Origin: Paraphysomonas bandaiensis
Taxonomy: Eukaryota; Chrysophyceae
Length of the DNA: 64,000 nt
Direction: 5' to 3'
Assembly (NCBI GenBank): GCA_965644295.1
Contig: CBFFRP010000120.1
Coordinates: forward strand, 55,639-119,638
The stretch's first letter is position 1; every line of letters starts with the position of its first letter. Under the pieces are notes generated by a model that had not been told where the DNA came from, did no database searches, and saw nothing but the letters and a program-made list of their open reading frames with translations. A program made the position numbers and the translations under genes. Of this stretch, positions 37,447 to 48,021 are shown piece by piece.

Positions 37447-39267
37447 CTACTGATGTGTGTATACACAAACATTAACATTGTTATCATCACCCAGTAATTT
37501 CGTTGATTCGCTCACCGCCACACCACAAGATCCAGGAATAGCACACGGAGAGTGTATAGATACAGTCGCACAACTACTCGATTCCTTATCAGGGCACCAC
37601 TCTACAACATTTCTAGTCCACCTCAAATGGCCACAAAATGTGGTATCGATGGTATCTGCAGAAGCAGCAGAACGACCGGTGCCCATACCGAGAAAAATGG
37701 TACGTTTAAGGTGCACCCGTTCAGCCCGTAACCCTCCAGTTAGAATTCCCCGATGAATCCTAATATGATCATAATAGGAACTGGACAGGGTCCCTACTAC
37801 GTAGACATGTTGGTCTAGGGCATGCCACCGACGAATCGCATCTTCGTCCTTCACTAGCACTAAGTTTCCCCAGTCACCACGATGTCCTGTCCTCGGTGAA
37901 GAAATGACACAATATATACCAATATCTCCTCCTTGCTGGAAGAGTATACTGTTCAACTCATGGTCAGCTGCCCATACTTTTTCTCGCACATCTCGTAGCT
38001 CTTTGTCAGTGAAAGTGGGAGAAACATTATGCGACAGATGGTCGCTATTGCAGCTGTTTGTTTCCTTTTCAGTCGACGGCGAGGTCGTGGTAGCAGCTCT
38101 TAGAGCCCCCATGAAGCACACAAACATAGGGTCGTTTTCGAGTTCACCGGCCCGGCAACACTGTAACAAATACTGAAGCCCCTGCAGAGATGGAAACACA
38201 CCGCGTGCACTGCCTCCGTCAGGCAGTGGGATCCAAACATATCGACCAACAAGAGATAAAAGATCCTCCGCATGCTGCTCGAGGTAGTTGGCCAAAGTGT
38301 GTTTGATACAACTTACAAATTGAAAATCAGTTTTCGGCCAAGTTTGGTCGTAAACGTTTGACAGATGCTCCACAGTGACTGCATTTATCAGGTCTTCTCG
38401 TCCTGACGAGATAATGTCGTCTATATTTTTGAGTATGCATGACGCTGTCTCAATGAGAGCAGATATAGCATCTGTGTAAGCGCACAAATCAAACTCTCCC
38501 GACATATCAATGTCGCGTAGACACATCGCATCACGGGCCTCCTCGAGGGACGGGTCTCTCAAAGCACTACTCAATCCACCCTGAAGCCCTTCCACAAGAG
38601 CATTTGCTGCATCAGACTGAGTTACAAACGGAAGAGCGGGAGCTGATGGGGTCCAACCGACCACTTTGAGTGCCTGTGTTAGAGACGGACAGTGTCGCTG
38701 AGCCAGAGCATAAGACACACAGTCCACGGCCGCAAGGTCAGCTACTCCTTCACGAACTGCAACCATACTACCCATATGGGACGACGTAATCACAACTTTC
38801 GACACGATGTCGTTAAAACATTTATCCTGTCCTCGAGTAGCTTCAGCAATAGCTGCTACAAGCATCAACCACCCACTGCACGAGTCCAGTGAGTTAACGG
38901 CAACAACAATGCGACCAGATGATAGAATATCCACTAAGCTCATATGAGTATTGGATGCAGATGACACGATCGCAGAGGAATAGAATGATCCTTTGCAACC
39001 TTGTGCTGTATACACAGGTGTCCCGATAACCCTTAACTGTGAAGAGTACTTCTTGACAAGAGGAAGCCCACAAGTTTGAGAAAACACAAGTCGCTTATTA
39101 GCTGTCCACATCTCATGACAAGACAAAGATCGATTAAGATGTTCGGGAGTTTCAATGGGAAGTGCTTCGCGGTGAACATAGGTCCAAAATGTGTCGGAAT
39201 ACTCATCAGGTATGAAGCAATCGTACATCGGAAGTGAAGCTATCATCTTATCACTGAATTCTGCCAT
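37447..39267 (-). CDS. PhnD-like periplasmic-binding-fold protein with unknown C-terminal domain
   Basis: An intronless frame of 606 aa starts at the ATG at 39,267 (MAEFSDKM). An upstream in-frame TTG was not used. The N-terminal ~240 aa carry the type-2 periplasmic-binding (phosphonate/phosphate-binding, PhnD-like) pattern: IASLPMYD at the start, then NSLDSCSGW, VVITSSHMGSMVAVREGVADLAA and a PALPFVT segment. No signal peptide is seen, so it is not an ordinary exported binding protein. The C-terminal part (~430-530) has a motif set HxxDQHVYVV...SSSYYDHIRIHRGILTGGL that I do not assign. It is the largest intronless frame in the window outside transposons, whereas several neighbours are dense with introns. 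A bacterial-derived gene or a retrocopy would fit. The function is unknown, possibly small-molecule binding. Confidence 0.75.
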   Translation of the reverse strand: MAEFSDKMIASLPMYDCFIPDEYSDTFWTYVHREALPIETPEHLNRSLSCHEMWTANKRLVFSQTCGLPLVKKYSSQLRVIGTPVYTAQGCKGSFYSSAIVSSASNTHMSLVDILSSGRIVVAVNSLDSCSGWLMLVAAIAEATRGQDKCFNDIVSKVVITSSHMGSMVAVREGVADLAAVDCVSYALAQRHCPSLTQALKVVGWTPSAPALPFVTQSDAANALVEGLQGGLSSALRDPSLEEARDAMCLRDIDMSGEFDLCAYTDAISALIETASCILKNIDDIISSGREDLINAVTVEHLSNVYDQTWPKTDFQFVSCIKHTLANYLEQHAEDLLSLVGRYVWIPLPDGGSARGVFPSLQGLQYLLQCCRAGELENDPMFVCFMGALRAATTTSPSTEKETNSCNSDHLSHNVSPTFTDKELRDVREKVWAADHELNSILFQQGGDIGIYCVISSPRTGHRGDWGNLVLVKDEDAIRRWHALDQHVYVVGTLSSSYYDHIRIHRGILTGGLRAERVHLKRTIFLGMGTGRSAASADTIDTTFCGHLRWTRNVVEWCPDKESSSCATVSIHSPCAIPGSCGVAVSESTKLLGDDNNVNVCVYTHQ

Positions 39268-39973
39268 AGTAGTACTTATCACGAATAACAATTGGTAACT
39301 AATGGATGATTTGCTATAGGAACGATAATTTCACCTGTTACAGACCCTTTACAGAGGTAATAATGTCCACAACAATGCACAATAAGAATATAAGAGCATG
39401 CATATCATGTGCGTCCATTGAATTTCTGCTGTTTACAGTTACAGTAGTCTTGCGTTATACGCTACCCCCTACTGCTATACTTACCCCTTCTAGAATCATT
39501 GACTTCTAAATCTCAATATGCTGTCCAAAGTAGAAAATCCCTAACTTATAGGCGTAAAACCCTATAAATCCTCCTTCCAAGGTCTAGAAAACCCCATTCA
39601 GCAGGTATGACGGTATTCCCAAATACCACCGTCAGTGAAGGGTTCTATTGGAATGAAAACTGAAAATCCATTCAAGATATGGTAAATGAATGGCATGGAA
39701 TCGTACGTGTGTTCTATTCTGATTCAACACTACCAAAAAATCTTCCATTACATGCGTATGTATATATATATGTAGGAACAAAAAAAAACACACACACACA
39801 CACACACACAGCTATCTCTATGTATATGTACGTAGGGATCACTAGTGGAAGGAGTTCAGTATGGATGTAATCGTTAATGTGGATCACCATATCTATAAAG
39901 TAGGAACATCTTCAATGCAGTGTAATTGAATTACTTCCCATCATCTAATTGTGATACGAAGAATATTATAGGC
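39268..39973. promoter_or_regulatory. Divergent intergenic region with an (AC)n microsatellite
   Basis: This separates the divergent PhnD-like and CCT-protein genes and so holds both promoters. A poly-A then (AC)n run lies at ~39,780-39,810. No specific binding site can be named. Confidence 0.4.
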
Positions 39974-40741
39974 ATGTCATTTCCTAATCTTGATGATAGT
40001 TACCTTCAATTTGTAGCGGGTTTATTGGATGACACGGATCCAAATCCAGTTATGAAACAACCAGATGAACCAGATGACTGTAAGTATATAGAATCCATAT
40101 ACTCATATATATTGATTTGTTTTTTTATAGTTTTACCATCACATGCAGAGTTTTTTGGTGTACGTGATCGTGCATTTAGTTGGGATTTAGGTTTTGAAGA
40201 GCAAATACATGCTGATGCTATGATAGCTGCTGAACAAATGAAGACATCATATAACAGAAAACGTGCAAATTCAAAGATAGATATTAAGAATATATTGGAA
40301 CCAGATGAGAAGAAAGTTATAGTCCCTGAGGTCCGGGAACCGTCGTCCAAGAAGAGTTGCAACGAAGATGTAGTTGCTAAAGTGCAGCTTGAAAGTGGTA
40401 GTGGTGTGACCACAGTAATGCCCACATGCGGAAGTAGTAGCTTGGAAACCCCAGAAACCCCAGATACCTTTAAAATAGGAGCGTACACGAAACTGGAGCG
40501 GCGTGCGTTGATTGAGAAGTTCCGAGCGAAAAAGAAGCGCCGTGTGTGGCGAAAACAAATCAAATACGACTGCAGAAAAAGACTCGCTGACACCCGCCCA
40601 AGGGTGAAAGGCAGGTTTGTGTCTAGGAAAGAAAAAGATTTGTGCTCCGACGCTGATAGTGAGTCCACCCACAATGGGGACGTAGATATGCTGGAAATGG
40701 GGGCGTATGATGACGACTCCATGCACAGCCCCTCCTCGTAG
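39974..40741 (+). CDS. CCT-motif protein (CONSTANS/TOC1-type regulator)
   Basis: Two exons, 39974-40079 and 40131-40741, with a 51-nt GT-AG intron give 238 aa. The N-terminus is acidic. Residues ~165-212 form a CCT domain: YTKLERRALIEKF, then basic KKKRRVWRKQIKYDCRK and the diagnostic end RPRVKGRFVSR. The CCT motif binds DNA or NF-Y partners in plant CONSTANS and TOC1 proteins and is also found in algae and some other protists. No B-box or receiver domain is present. The basic motif probably also directs nuclear import. The tail after the motif is Asp/Ser-rich. It is likely a transcription regulator; light or clock involvement is only by analogy. Confidence 0.85.
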   Translation: MSFPNLDDSYLQFVAGLLDDTDPNPVMKQPDEPDDCKYIESIYSYILICFFIVLPSHAEFFGVRDRAFSWDLGFEEQIHADAMIAAEQMKTSYNRKRANSKIDIKNILEPDEKKVIVPEVREPSSKKSCNEDVVAKVQLESGSGVTTVMPTCGSSSLETPETPDTFKIGAYTKLERRALIEKFRAKKKRRVWRKQIKYDCRKRLADTRPRVKGRFVSRKEKDLCSDADSESTHNGDVDMLEMGAYDDDSMHSPSS

Positions 40742-41854
40742 GTGTGAGTCAACCAATCGTCGGAACACATCCACGATTAAAACCTAATAGCATGGACAGG
40801 GTAGTTAGAAACCGATGGGGATGTGTGTTTGTTCCACTAATGATTATCGCACGTGCTGTTGCGACATGTACGTTTATATTAACTTGTTATGATAGTATTG
40901 CGCGATCAATGAATGCATATGCAATTGCTTGAATAGCTCCCCAAAGCAGTGTTTCGAATTCAAACTATTATTTCTTCTACTTTAATAATTCTTATGATTG
41001 TTATCAATATTGTCGTTGACCCGCTATCTTAGCGCTCTTTTTAATTTGTTACTGCGTTACTGCTAATAATATTGCAATTATTTACTAGCAAGCCCTTATG
41101 ACACTTCCAATAGTTACTACATTCTAAATCTAGTAATTCATCGATCATCAATTATTTGTCACTGAATTGTTGTAATACTTTTTCAATTGAATTGCAACGA
41201 TTATTTGATATAGTTGAGTATAGCAATTTGAACAAATAGAAGCTGCATTTAAGGATTCTAAATTATAACCGCTACTTGAATACTACAGTAGTTAGAGACA
41301 TTGTTATACAAAATTTAATGGCATACTATATGAGATAGTTTAGACAAACCGAAAAAGAGATAATGGACAGGCAGTGTCACAGCCCACATCTAGCGAATGC
41401 TTTCGGAAACCACATATCCACTGTATTACAGCCTCAGGAGTTCTACCTGCTTGAAAAAACCTGCTTGAAATTAATTCGCCTCATATATAGTGGAGGACTC
41501 CGCATGATCAAAGACTTACTTCCAGCACACAGATGACCGAGCAATCTACCGAACCAAGCCGCCTCGACCCGGTGCTCATGACACTCATCTCATACACTTT
41601 CCTTACTCCATGTTTCCTCAACCCCATGAACTCGTCCCAAGCAACCCCAACCACGAACTACTACCTCCCTGAAAAAAAGAATCGCCCCTACAATTCTTCC
41701 CGCATCCAACCAGCCACAGTAACTCTTTCCCCCACATACCCTCACGTCCAGCTTTACCTCACGCCTCCGCAGCGCCAATCACCACCATCCAGCAAAACAG
41801 ACGTGTTCCCAAAAGTAGGGTATAAGAAAATGATATGCAAATCAAGGTTACGTC
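40742..41854. other. Intergenic, no gene supported
   Basis: AT-rich sequence. A frame at 41,533-41,934 (Pro/Ser/Thr-rich) runs into the dispersed repeat starting ~41,855 and is not credible as a gene. Confidence 0.5.
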
Positions 41855-42160
41855 CCCTCAACAAAGTCGGACTCGCAACTTTTCGTGGTGTTCTAGGGAA
41901 TAAAAGTACCGGAGATATTTCTCCGGAATACTAACGTGGGCCGCATATATAGCAGCAGCAGCAGATAATTTTCCGCCCACTCATGGCCAAATGCTGTTGT
42001 GGTACAAGGGAGGCGAATAAGTGTCACCTGTGTAAATTGACGAATAAACAAGCTTCTGGTAAGGGCTTCCTACTGAAGTCAAGCATCCAGGAATGAGCCC
42101 ACGTCAATGGCATCCGGGGTATTGGGCTGCCTACTGAAGTCAAGTAGCTATTCTTGAGAC
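41855..42160 (-). repeat. Dispersed repeat copy without tail
   Basis: This matches 29,150-29,400 and 34,740-34,890: ACAAAGTCGGA, TTTCGTGGTGTTCT, CCCACTCATGGCCAAATG, a GCATCCGGGGTATTGGGCT segment and CTACTGAAGTCAAG. It contains the CCGGAGATATTTCTCCGG palindrome at ~41,909. The TGAAGTCAAGC segment is duplicated inside this copy (about 42,074 and 42,133). Confidence 0.75.
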
Positions 42161-42356
42161 AGAACCGGGATAAGTGATTACTTGAAAATACTATCATTAC
42201 TGTGTTATTATGCGACATCTTTGAAATAACAAACAGTTTAGCTCGATATCACAAAAAGATAACAATTCATGGAATCTACATACATAAAATAATATGTGCA
42301 ACAATCGATATTGCACAGCTGAGAAACAAAGGAGCCTCTATGGCAAAACAGTAAAC

Positions 42357-43517
42357 TCATTTTGAAATGCAGACAATAGCTCTGGGTAATATGGGCCTAC
42401 TTAACCCATCGATCACTACTCTGCTTCCCATTGCAGAAAATGCGGTCGATGAGAAGTATTCCTTGGCGTCCACGAAATTGAGGGGTCGTACAGATACCTT
42501 ACATCGAAGAGGTAGACTATCTAGAGCGTATAGATTAATTTCCACCCCGTCCAGACTGGTCATCTCTCGTACAGCACGTTCTATCTCCTCAAGCGTTGCA
42601 GAACAAGTTGCAGGGCCGCAATGCTCTTTGAAAGACAGTCCAGCATAGTCAGCGCTACTGTTGGCGGTTGCATACAGCAGAGAGACTGCATTATCGTCAC
42701 CAAATAGAATCTTCGGGTCGTTATCCGTCTCATCCACTCCCAGGACTAGATGAACAGTGCCAGATATGTGTCGATCTGGTACGTACGAAGAGAGAGGCCT
42801 CATTGATTGATCCGCCGGAGATTCCCTTGAATCTTTAAGTCCACTACTCACATCCATATCAGACGACTCACTATCCGAGGAGCAGGTTGTACAGCAGCTT
42901 CCTATTGACGACTCAACCTGCCCTATGGGTATCCACTTTACCTTTGATTCGACCCCACGATTTTCTGTTACTCCGCTACGCTGTGCTGGAAGCTGTAGAA
43001 ATGATTGGTCCGTATGCAATCTTCTGTGCATAATAATCTTCCGTATAAAAGAATCTTTCAAAGGATACATTCCCATATAATAATTGGATGGAAGTGATTC
43101 ATATGCTTCAAATAAATCACGTTTGGAACATATATGATACAGTTTGACAACAGGGCATGTAATGTGAACATTATTTAATGCAATAGATTCATTTTTAAAG
43201 TTTTGTGATGATGTTGATATAAAGATCATTGAAAATACATGATTTTTCATTATCAATTCATCAACTGATGTATAACACATGAATGTAAGGCGTTTCTCTG
43301 TATATCTTAATAGAATGTTTTGTATATGATGAGCACATAACTTTCTTCTTGTATCTGAATCATCAATAATGCCAATTAATATATCATTCATATCTTCTTT
43401 TATGATAATGAAATCCTGATCATTTATTATGATTTCATATATGTATATATGAATGACTGTCTCATCCATGTCTATATATATAGAGAGTGTGTGTCTACAT
43501 CGTATGCCATTAAACAT
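42357..43517 (-). CDS. Degenerate receiver plus PAS-like protein
   Basis: An intronless frame of 386 aa. The frame opens at the ATG at 43,517. The ATG at 43,391 (residue 43, MNDILIG), where the domain begins, is a good alternative because the first 42 residues look repeat-derived. Residues ~44-165 have the shape of a response-regulator receiver, with the acidic pair at IIDDSD (52-53) and a PLKDSFIRK segment at 152-160. The usual phospho-acceptor Asp is replaced in the MIFISTSS strand, so it is probably a pseudo-receiver. Residues ~262-350 (ILFGDDNAVSLLYATA, LSFKEHCGPATC, INLYALDSLPL) resemble a PAS domain. The linker is Ser-rich. It may act as a signalling adaptor, but the function is inference. 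Confidence 0.6.
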   Translation of the reverse strand: MFNGIRCRHTLSIYIDMDETVIHIYIYEIIINDQDFIIIKEDMNDILIGIIDDSDTRRKLCAHHIQNILLRYTEKRLTFMCYTSVDELIMKNHVFSMIFISTSSQNFKNESIALNNVHITCPVVKLYHICSKRDLFEAYESLPSNYYMGMYPLKDSFIRKIIMHRRLHTDQSFLQLPAQRSGVTENRGVESKVKWIPIGQVESSIGSCCTTCSSDSESSDMDVSSGLKDSRESPADQSMRPLSSYVPDRHISGTVHLVLGVDETDNDPKILFGDDNAVSLLYATANSSADYAGLSFKEHCGPATCSATLEEIERAVREMTSLDGVEINLYALDSLPLRCKVSVRPLNFVDAKEYFSSTAFSAMGSRVVIDGLSRPILPRAIVCISK

Positions 43518-44190
43518 GTATGTCCATATGTAACATCAAGACACAGGGGAAGTCCTTCTACTTCTTGAAGTATCGTCACCTAAAAATATAGTACATCAAT
43601 CACTCGTACTTAATTGGTAGGAACACGTTGATAGGAGAATCTATAGGGAATATACGTACTGTACTGGAAATGTTTTGGACAACACTGTCCAAGATAGAAT
43701 TCCCCATATTTTTGAATTCATGAAATGTGGATATCCCCAGTTTATAGATTGCAAAAGATGTTTATTATGTTTTCCGTTTTTTTGGAAATTCGGAGTTTAT
43801 GGATGTAATTTTGGACATTTTCGGTATAAAATACAACATATTAACGACTGATAACTCGATTGGGGTTAATGATTTTCATTTGAAAACTCCGAATTCTAAG
43901 CTCATATTTTGCTCTATAAAACACCTTAGATAGGAAAATATTACAGATTTTCTATAAAAAACAACAGTATTATGAAGTTTTATTTAACGTGTTTTTCAAG
44001 GGGTTTTGAAGATGTTGCTGAAGCCACAAGAAATATTTGCATCACCTCCCACACAGTCACCTCACATACATATACATCCATAGAGTTTAATAGACTCTCT
44101 CTCTCTATATATATACCTACTACATCACTCAATACAATATAAGTGATACTTATATCATATCACATTAATTAGAATATTGTATTTGACATT
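43518..44190. promoter_or_regulatory. Divergent intergenic region upstream of the cysteinyl-tRNA synthetase gene
   Basis: This separates two divergent genes. It contains a CT/TA-rich tract at ~44,090-44,116. No clear core promoter element was seen. Confidence 0.35.
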
Positions 44191-46769
44191 ATGACAGACG
44201 AAAGGAATCCTAATATGCATCCATGGCGTATGCCCCAGCCATTCAATAGCCCCACAGAGATCCTCGATATTATGTACCCCTTAAAGGTTCAAAACTCACT
44301 TACCAGATCGAAAACACGCTTTATTCCTAATGATCCTAATCGTGTATTATGGTATCAATGTGGTCCGACTGTATATGCAGAGTCTCATATGGGTCATGCA
44401 CGTACATATGTCCATCTTGATATTATTCGTCGTATCACTGAAGATTATTTGGGACATAATGTGGTTTTGTGTCAAAATATCACTGATATTGATGATAAGA
44501 TCATCATTCGTAGCTCAGAGAGAGGAATACCTTTTAGAGAGCTTGCAGCGACTAACGAAGCTGAGTTTTTTGAGGATATGGCTCGGCTTGGAGTAAAACT
44601 GCCCGATATGATTACACGTGTCTCTGAGTACATCCCTGAGGTATTATATGAGGGTATTATGTCTTTATGTTGCATTTAACAAGACCTAATCACAGGTAAT
44701 TGAGTTCGTGGATACTCTTGTGCAGAAAGGCTATGCTTACGCATCAAATGGGTCTGTGTACTTTAACACGCGTGCCTTTGAAGGTGCTGGCCATAAGTAC
44801 GGAAAGCTCATGCCCGAGCAAATCGGGAACTCTGATCTTCTTGCTGAGGGTGAGGGTGCGCTCACTGCTAATGATGACAAAAAGAATGCTACCGACTTTG
44901 TTTTGTGGAAGAAAACCAAGGAGCACACTGACGGAATGGTGGAACCTTCGTGGGAAAGCCCTTGGGGTCCCGGAAGGCCAGGGTGGCATATCGAATGCTC
45001 TGTTATGAGCAAATGCGCAATGGAGAAACTTGGTGCTGGAAAGATTGATGTACACGCAGGTAAGGTGTAGTAACATGTGGAATTTAAGTCCTTTAGTTTA
45101 GTATTGTCCTTGCTATGGTATGATGCCGCGTCAGTTATGTCATGCTGCTGTAATTAGGAGGAGTTGATCTTAAATTTCCTCACCACGAGAACGAAATTGC
45201 TCAAAGTGAAGGCTGCACCGAGAGCAAGCAATGGATTAACTACTGGCTTCATACTGGGCACCTTAATATCAAAGGATTTAAGATGTCTAAGTCACTCAAA
45301 AACTTCATCACCATTAGACAGGCCCTCGAAGCTCATACTGCTAGACAGATCAGGTCAGTGATTTGATGTTGCTACTCGTTTACTACTATTTTGTATATTC
45401 TGAACTCGGGAAATAATGCTATACAGTACGTGCGAGCAAATGGTCCCACCCATTTGTCGAAACGTCCATATTTTGATTGCTCTTTAATGTGAATCATACC
45501 GTAGGTTTTGCTTTTTACTTCATAAATACAATGCCCCGATGGATTACGGAGATGGTACCATGACTCAGGCAGTAAATATGGAGAAGATTTTTAGCGAATT
45601 CTTCTTGAATGTGAAGGCCGTTTTGAGGAGGTAACTCTTTGTGTTAAGTTATTTCGCTGTTCGTTGTTGAAATATTTTGTTCAATACTGTTTGCTGCCAC
45701 GGAAAATTTCCTGCATTGTTAATGCACACATGTTTGTAGACTTGGAGTTTCTGGTCCACAACATGTGGGTGAAACAGAAATTTCCATCTTCCAATTTCTA
45801 GAGAATACAAAAATAGCTGTTCGCAATGCCCTACTGGACGACTTTGACACTCCAGAGGCGATGTCTGCACTCCTTGAGTTGATACGTGAGGCCAATCGCT
45901 ACATGGAAGGCAACCAGATAAGCTCATCTATCCTGACCTCTGTTGGTCGATACGTGACCTCCATATTGCGAACGTTCGGTGTTATCCAGGACGGCACAGA
46001 GATCGGATTTCCACTTGAGTCTGGAAGTAGTGGTGAGGCGGTAGGGAACAAGGAGGCTATGTTGGCTCCCTACTTAGATGCTCTGACCTCATTTCGGGAG
46101 ACTGTTCGAGTTGCTGCGATAGGTAACTTGTTCGTTAGTGTATGCCACAGTAGATGCCTTTACTTTGAGTACCCCTCGGATCCTGTGCTGATAAATATAT
46201 AGACATGCACCGATAGTCGTATTCCTTATCATTGTACACAGGCAAAGACATGAGTGGGGTACTGAAAGCTGCTGATGCTCTCAGAGATGACGTTCTACCT
46301 GACCTTGGCGTACGTATGGAGGATAAGGGCTCGGGTGTGTACTCAATTTATCCTGTTGTAGTTGCTCTATGTGGTGCTTATTGATAGTTGCAACATGTTT
46401 CTGCTTGGTACACTGTGATTCACGTCGTTTGCAGGCGTCGACTGCGTAAGCGTGTGGAAATTGGATGACCCTGCCAAGATGCGTATGGAGAGGGAGCAGA
46501 AAGAGGCCGCTAAGCGTGCGAAGGAAGAACAGCGTCAGGAGGCTTTGCGTAAACAACGTGAGCGTGAGGAAAAGGCAAAAATTCCTCCACGGGAGATGTA
46601 TCGCGGGATGACCGATCAGTACTCTAAATTTGACGAAGCGACGGGCATGCCCACTCATGATGCAAAAGGAGAGCCACTAGGGAAGAAGCTGATTAAGAAA
46701 TTGGAAAAAGACATGGAGAAGCAAAGGGAAGCCCACAACAAGTACTTAGCCTCTAAATCTGACGCCTAA
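44191..46769 (+). CDS. CARS1: Cysteinyl-tRNA synthetase
   Basis: Seven exons: 44191-44640, 44696-45059, 45158-45353, 45505-45630, 45740-46122, 46242-46334, 46435-46769. They give 648 aa, in frame. This is a class I enzyme that charges tRNA-Cys using ATP. The CGPTVY segment (zinc Cys57) leads to the HIGH-equivalent HMGH at 66-69. FPHHENE (zinc ligands) follows at ~278-284 and KMSKS at 313-317. The helical DALR-type region has the [11 protein letters not shown] motif. The C-terminal ~110 aa form a long charged helix (Lys/Glu/Arg-rich) and end with a [16 protein letters not shown] segment typical of eukaryotic cytosolic enzymes. No targeting peptide is evident, so it is probably cytosolic. The symbol follows the human cytosolic gene. 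Confidence 0.95.
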
Positions 46770-47524
46770 ACGCCAGGATATTCTATTGGGTAATAAAAGT
46801 AACCACAGTGTAGTGCAGTAGAATTTACTAGTACTTGAATGAATGCATATTCTCGTAACAAGTTATTAGCATGTGACAATCGGCTGTCTACTGTTGTCTA
46901 TTATTGTCAGACTTGATACACTTTTACTGCGATCAAACGTAGCATAACGTTTCGCCGAAAATGTCGTAGTCACAAATATGATCATAGTAGTTAATTCTCA
47001 AATAGGCAGAAAACTTATAGCATATTATCACATCGTATCGTAGATATTCAACACTAGAAAATAGATCTCTTTAAACTTAGAGTGCAAAGAACAAAGCAGG
47101 ATAAATTGAGTTAAACGACGATGAACTGGATGCTTGAACAACGAATGCATCCATTCCCGAGTGACATTATAATTTGAATTATATCACCAGTTTATAGCTC
47201 AATGTAATTGCGGTAGAAAGAATTGGGGAAATATTATTCAACATAGTTAATTTGGTTGAAAAACCTAGTCATTCCAAAATTGGAGGAATAGCTAAATGAC
47301 TCAACCTAGTCAATTTTGGTATTATACCTTATACCTAGTCGTTAATTTCTCCATTGAATACTTGATTACACACTGTGACTGTTTAAGATACCAGCTCGCA
47401 CTATACAATATTTATAGCTTACAGAGCATAAACAATATCACAATTAATTCATACATACGTATCTACTTAAAACTTAACACGGTGTATGTTTTTGCTTCTC
47501 TATATAGATTATAACTATATAGCG
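46770..47524. other. Intergenic, no gene supported
   Basis: AT-rich sequence. A frame at 47,296-47,514 has low-complexity composition and was not accepted. Confidence 0.5.
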
Positions 47525-48021
47525 ATGGGTCCCTTAAGAGTAATATGTGGAAGAGGGGTCAATGAAGCTTTTGTTATAACTCACTCTATGATGTGCAGGA
47601 CATCCCGAGATCTTCAAATGCTATGAGTGATGGTGCTTATCTTCCTTTACTTCTCCACTGAATGACTTCGATGACTGCATTGGCTTTTAGGAGTGCGTGC
47701 AACCACCTATCGTTGCGCATATGAACGTGATATAACCCACGGACTGGAATGGCTCCATGTTATGAGCCTCTGGTGAGGGTAACTATATTGAGCCAAGTGT
47801 CGCTTATTGCCTTCAGGTTTCCCTTTAAACAGCCCTCCAACTACTCTAATTACTATATGGGATCTAGAGGGTCATGAGTTGGGCTCACTGAAGCACATAC
47901 AGGTAACCTCCTCCTGCAATATTTATACATGTTATCTCGTATTAATGTACGCAGTATGAACTGACTGCAACTGTCCATCTATTGGTCACAGATGCATGAG
48001 AATGCACATCCTGCATACTAA
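47525..48021 (+). CDS. Possible five-exon small gene, 82 aa, WD-like segment
   Basis: Proposed exons are 47525-47557, 47599-47632, 47691-47772, 47833-47902 and 47992-48021. They join with consistent phases into an 82-aa frame ending at TAA. The interior looks protein-like: RCAYERDITHGLEWLHV, then TTLITIWDLEGHELGSLKH, which has the IWDLEG signature of a WD40 strand. No complete propeller can be built from nearby sequence, so this may be a fragment of a larger gene or a decayed copy. The first donor (GTCAAT) is weak and the first exon is the least certain. The family is not recognised. Confidence 0.4.

Noticed and set aside
40006-40774. Two minus-strand frames of 254 and 167 aa
   Set aside because: They are antisense to the CCT-motif gene, which has a recognisable domain and a proper intron on the plus strand.
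41533-41934. 133-aa Pro/Ser/Thr-rich plus-strand frame
   Set aside because: Its end lies inside a dispersed repeat copy and the composition is low-complexity. There is no family signature.
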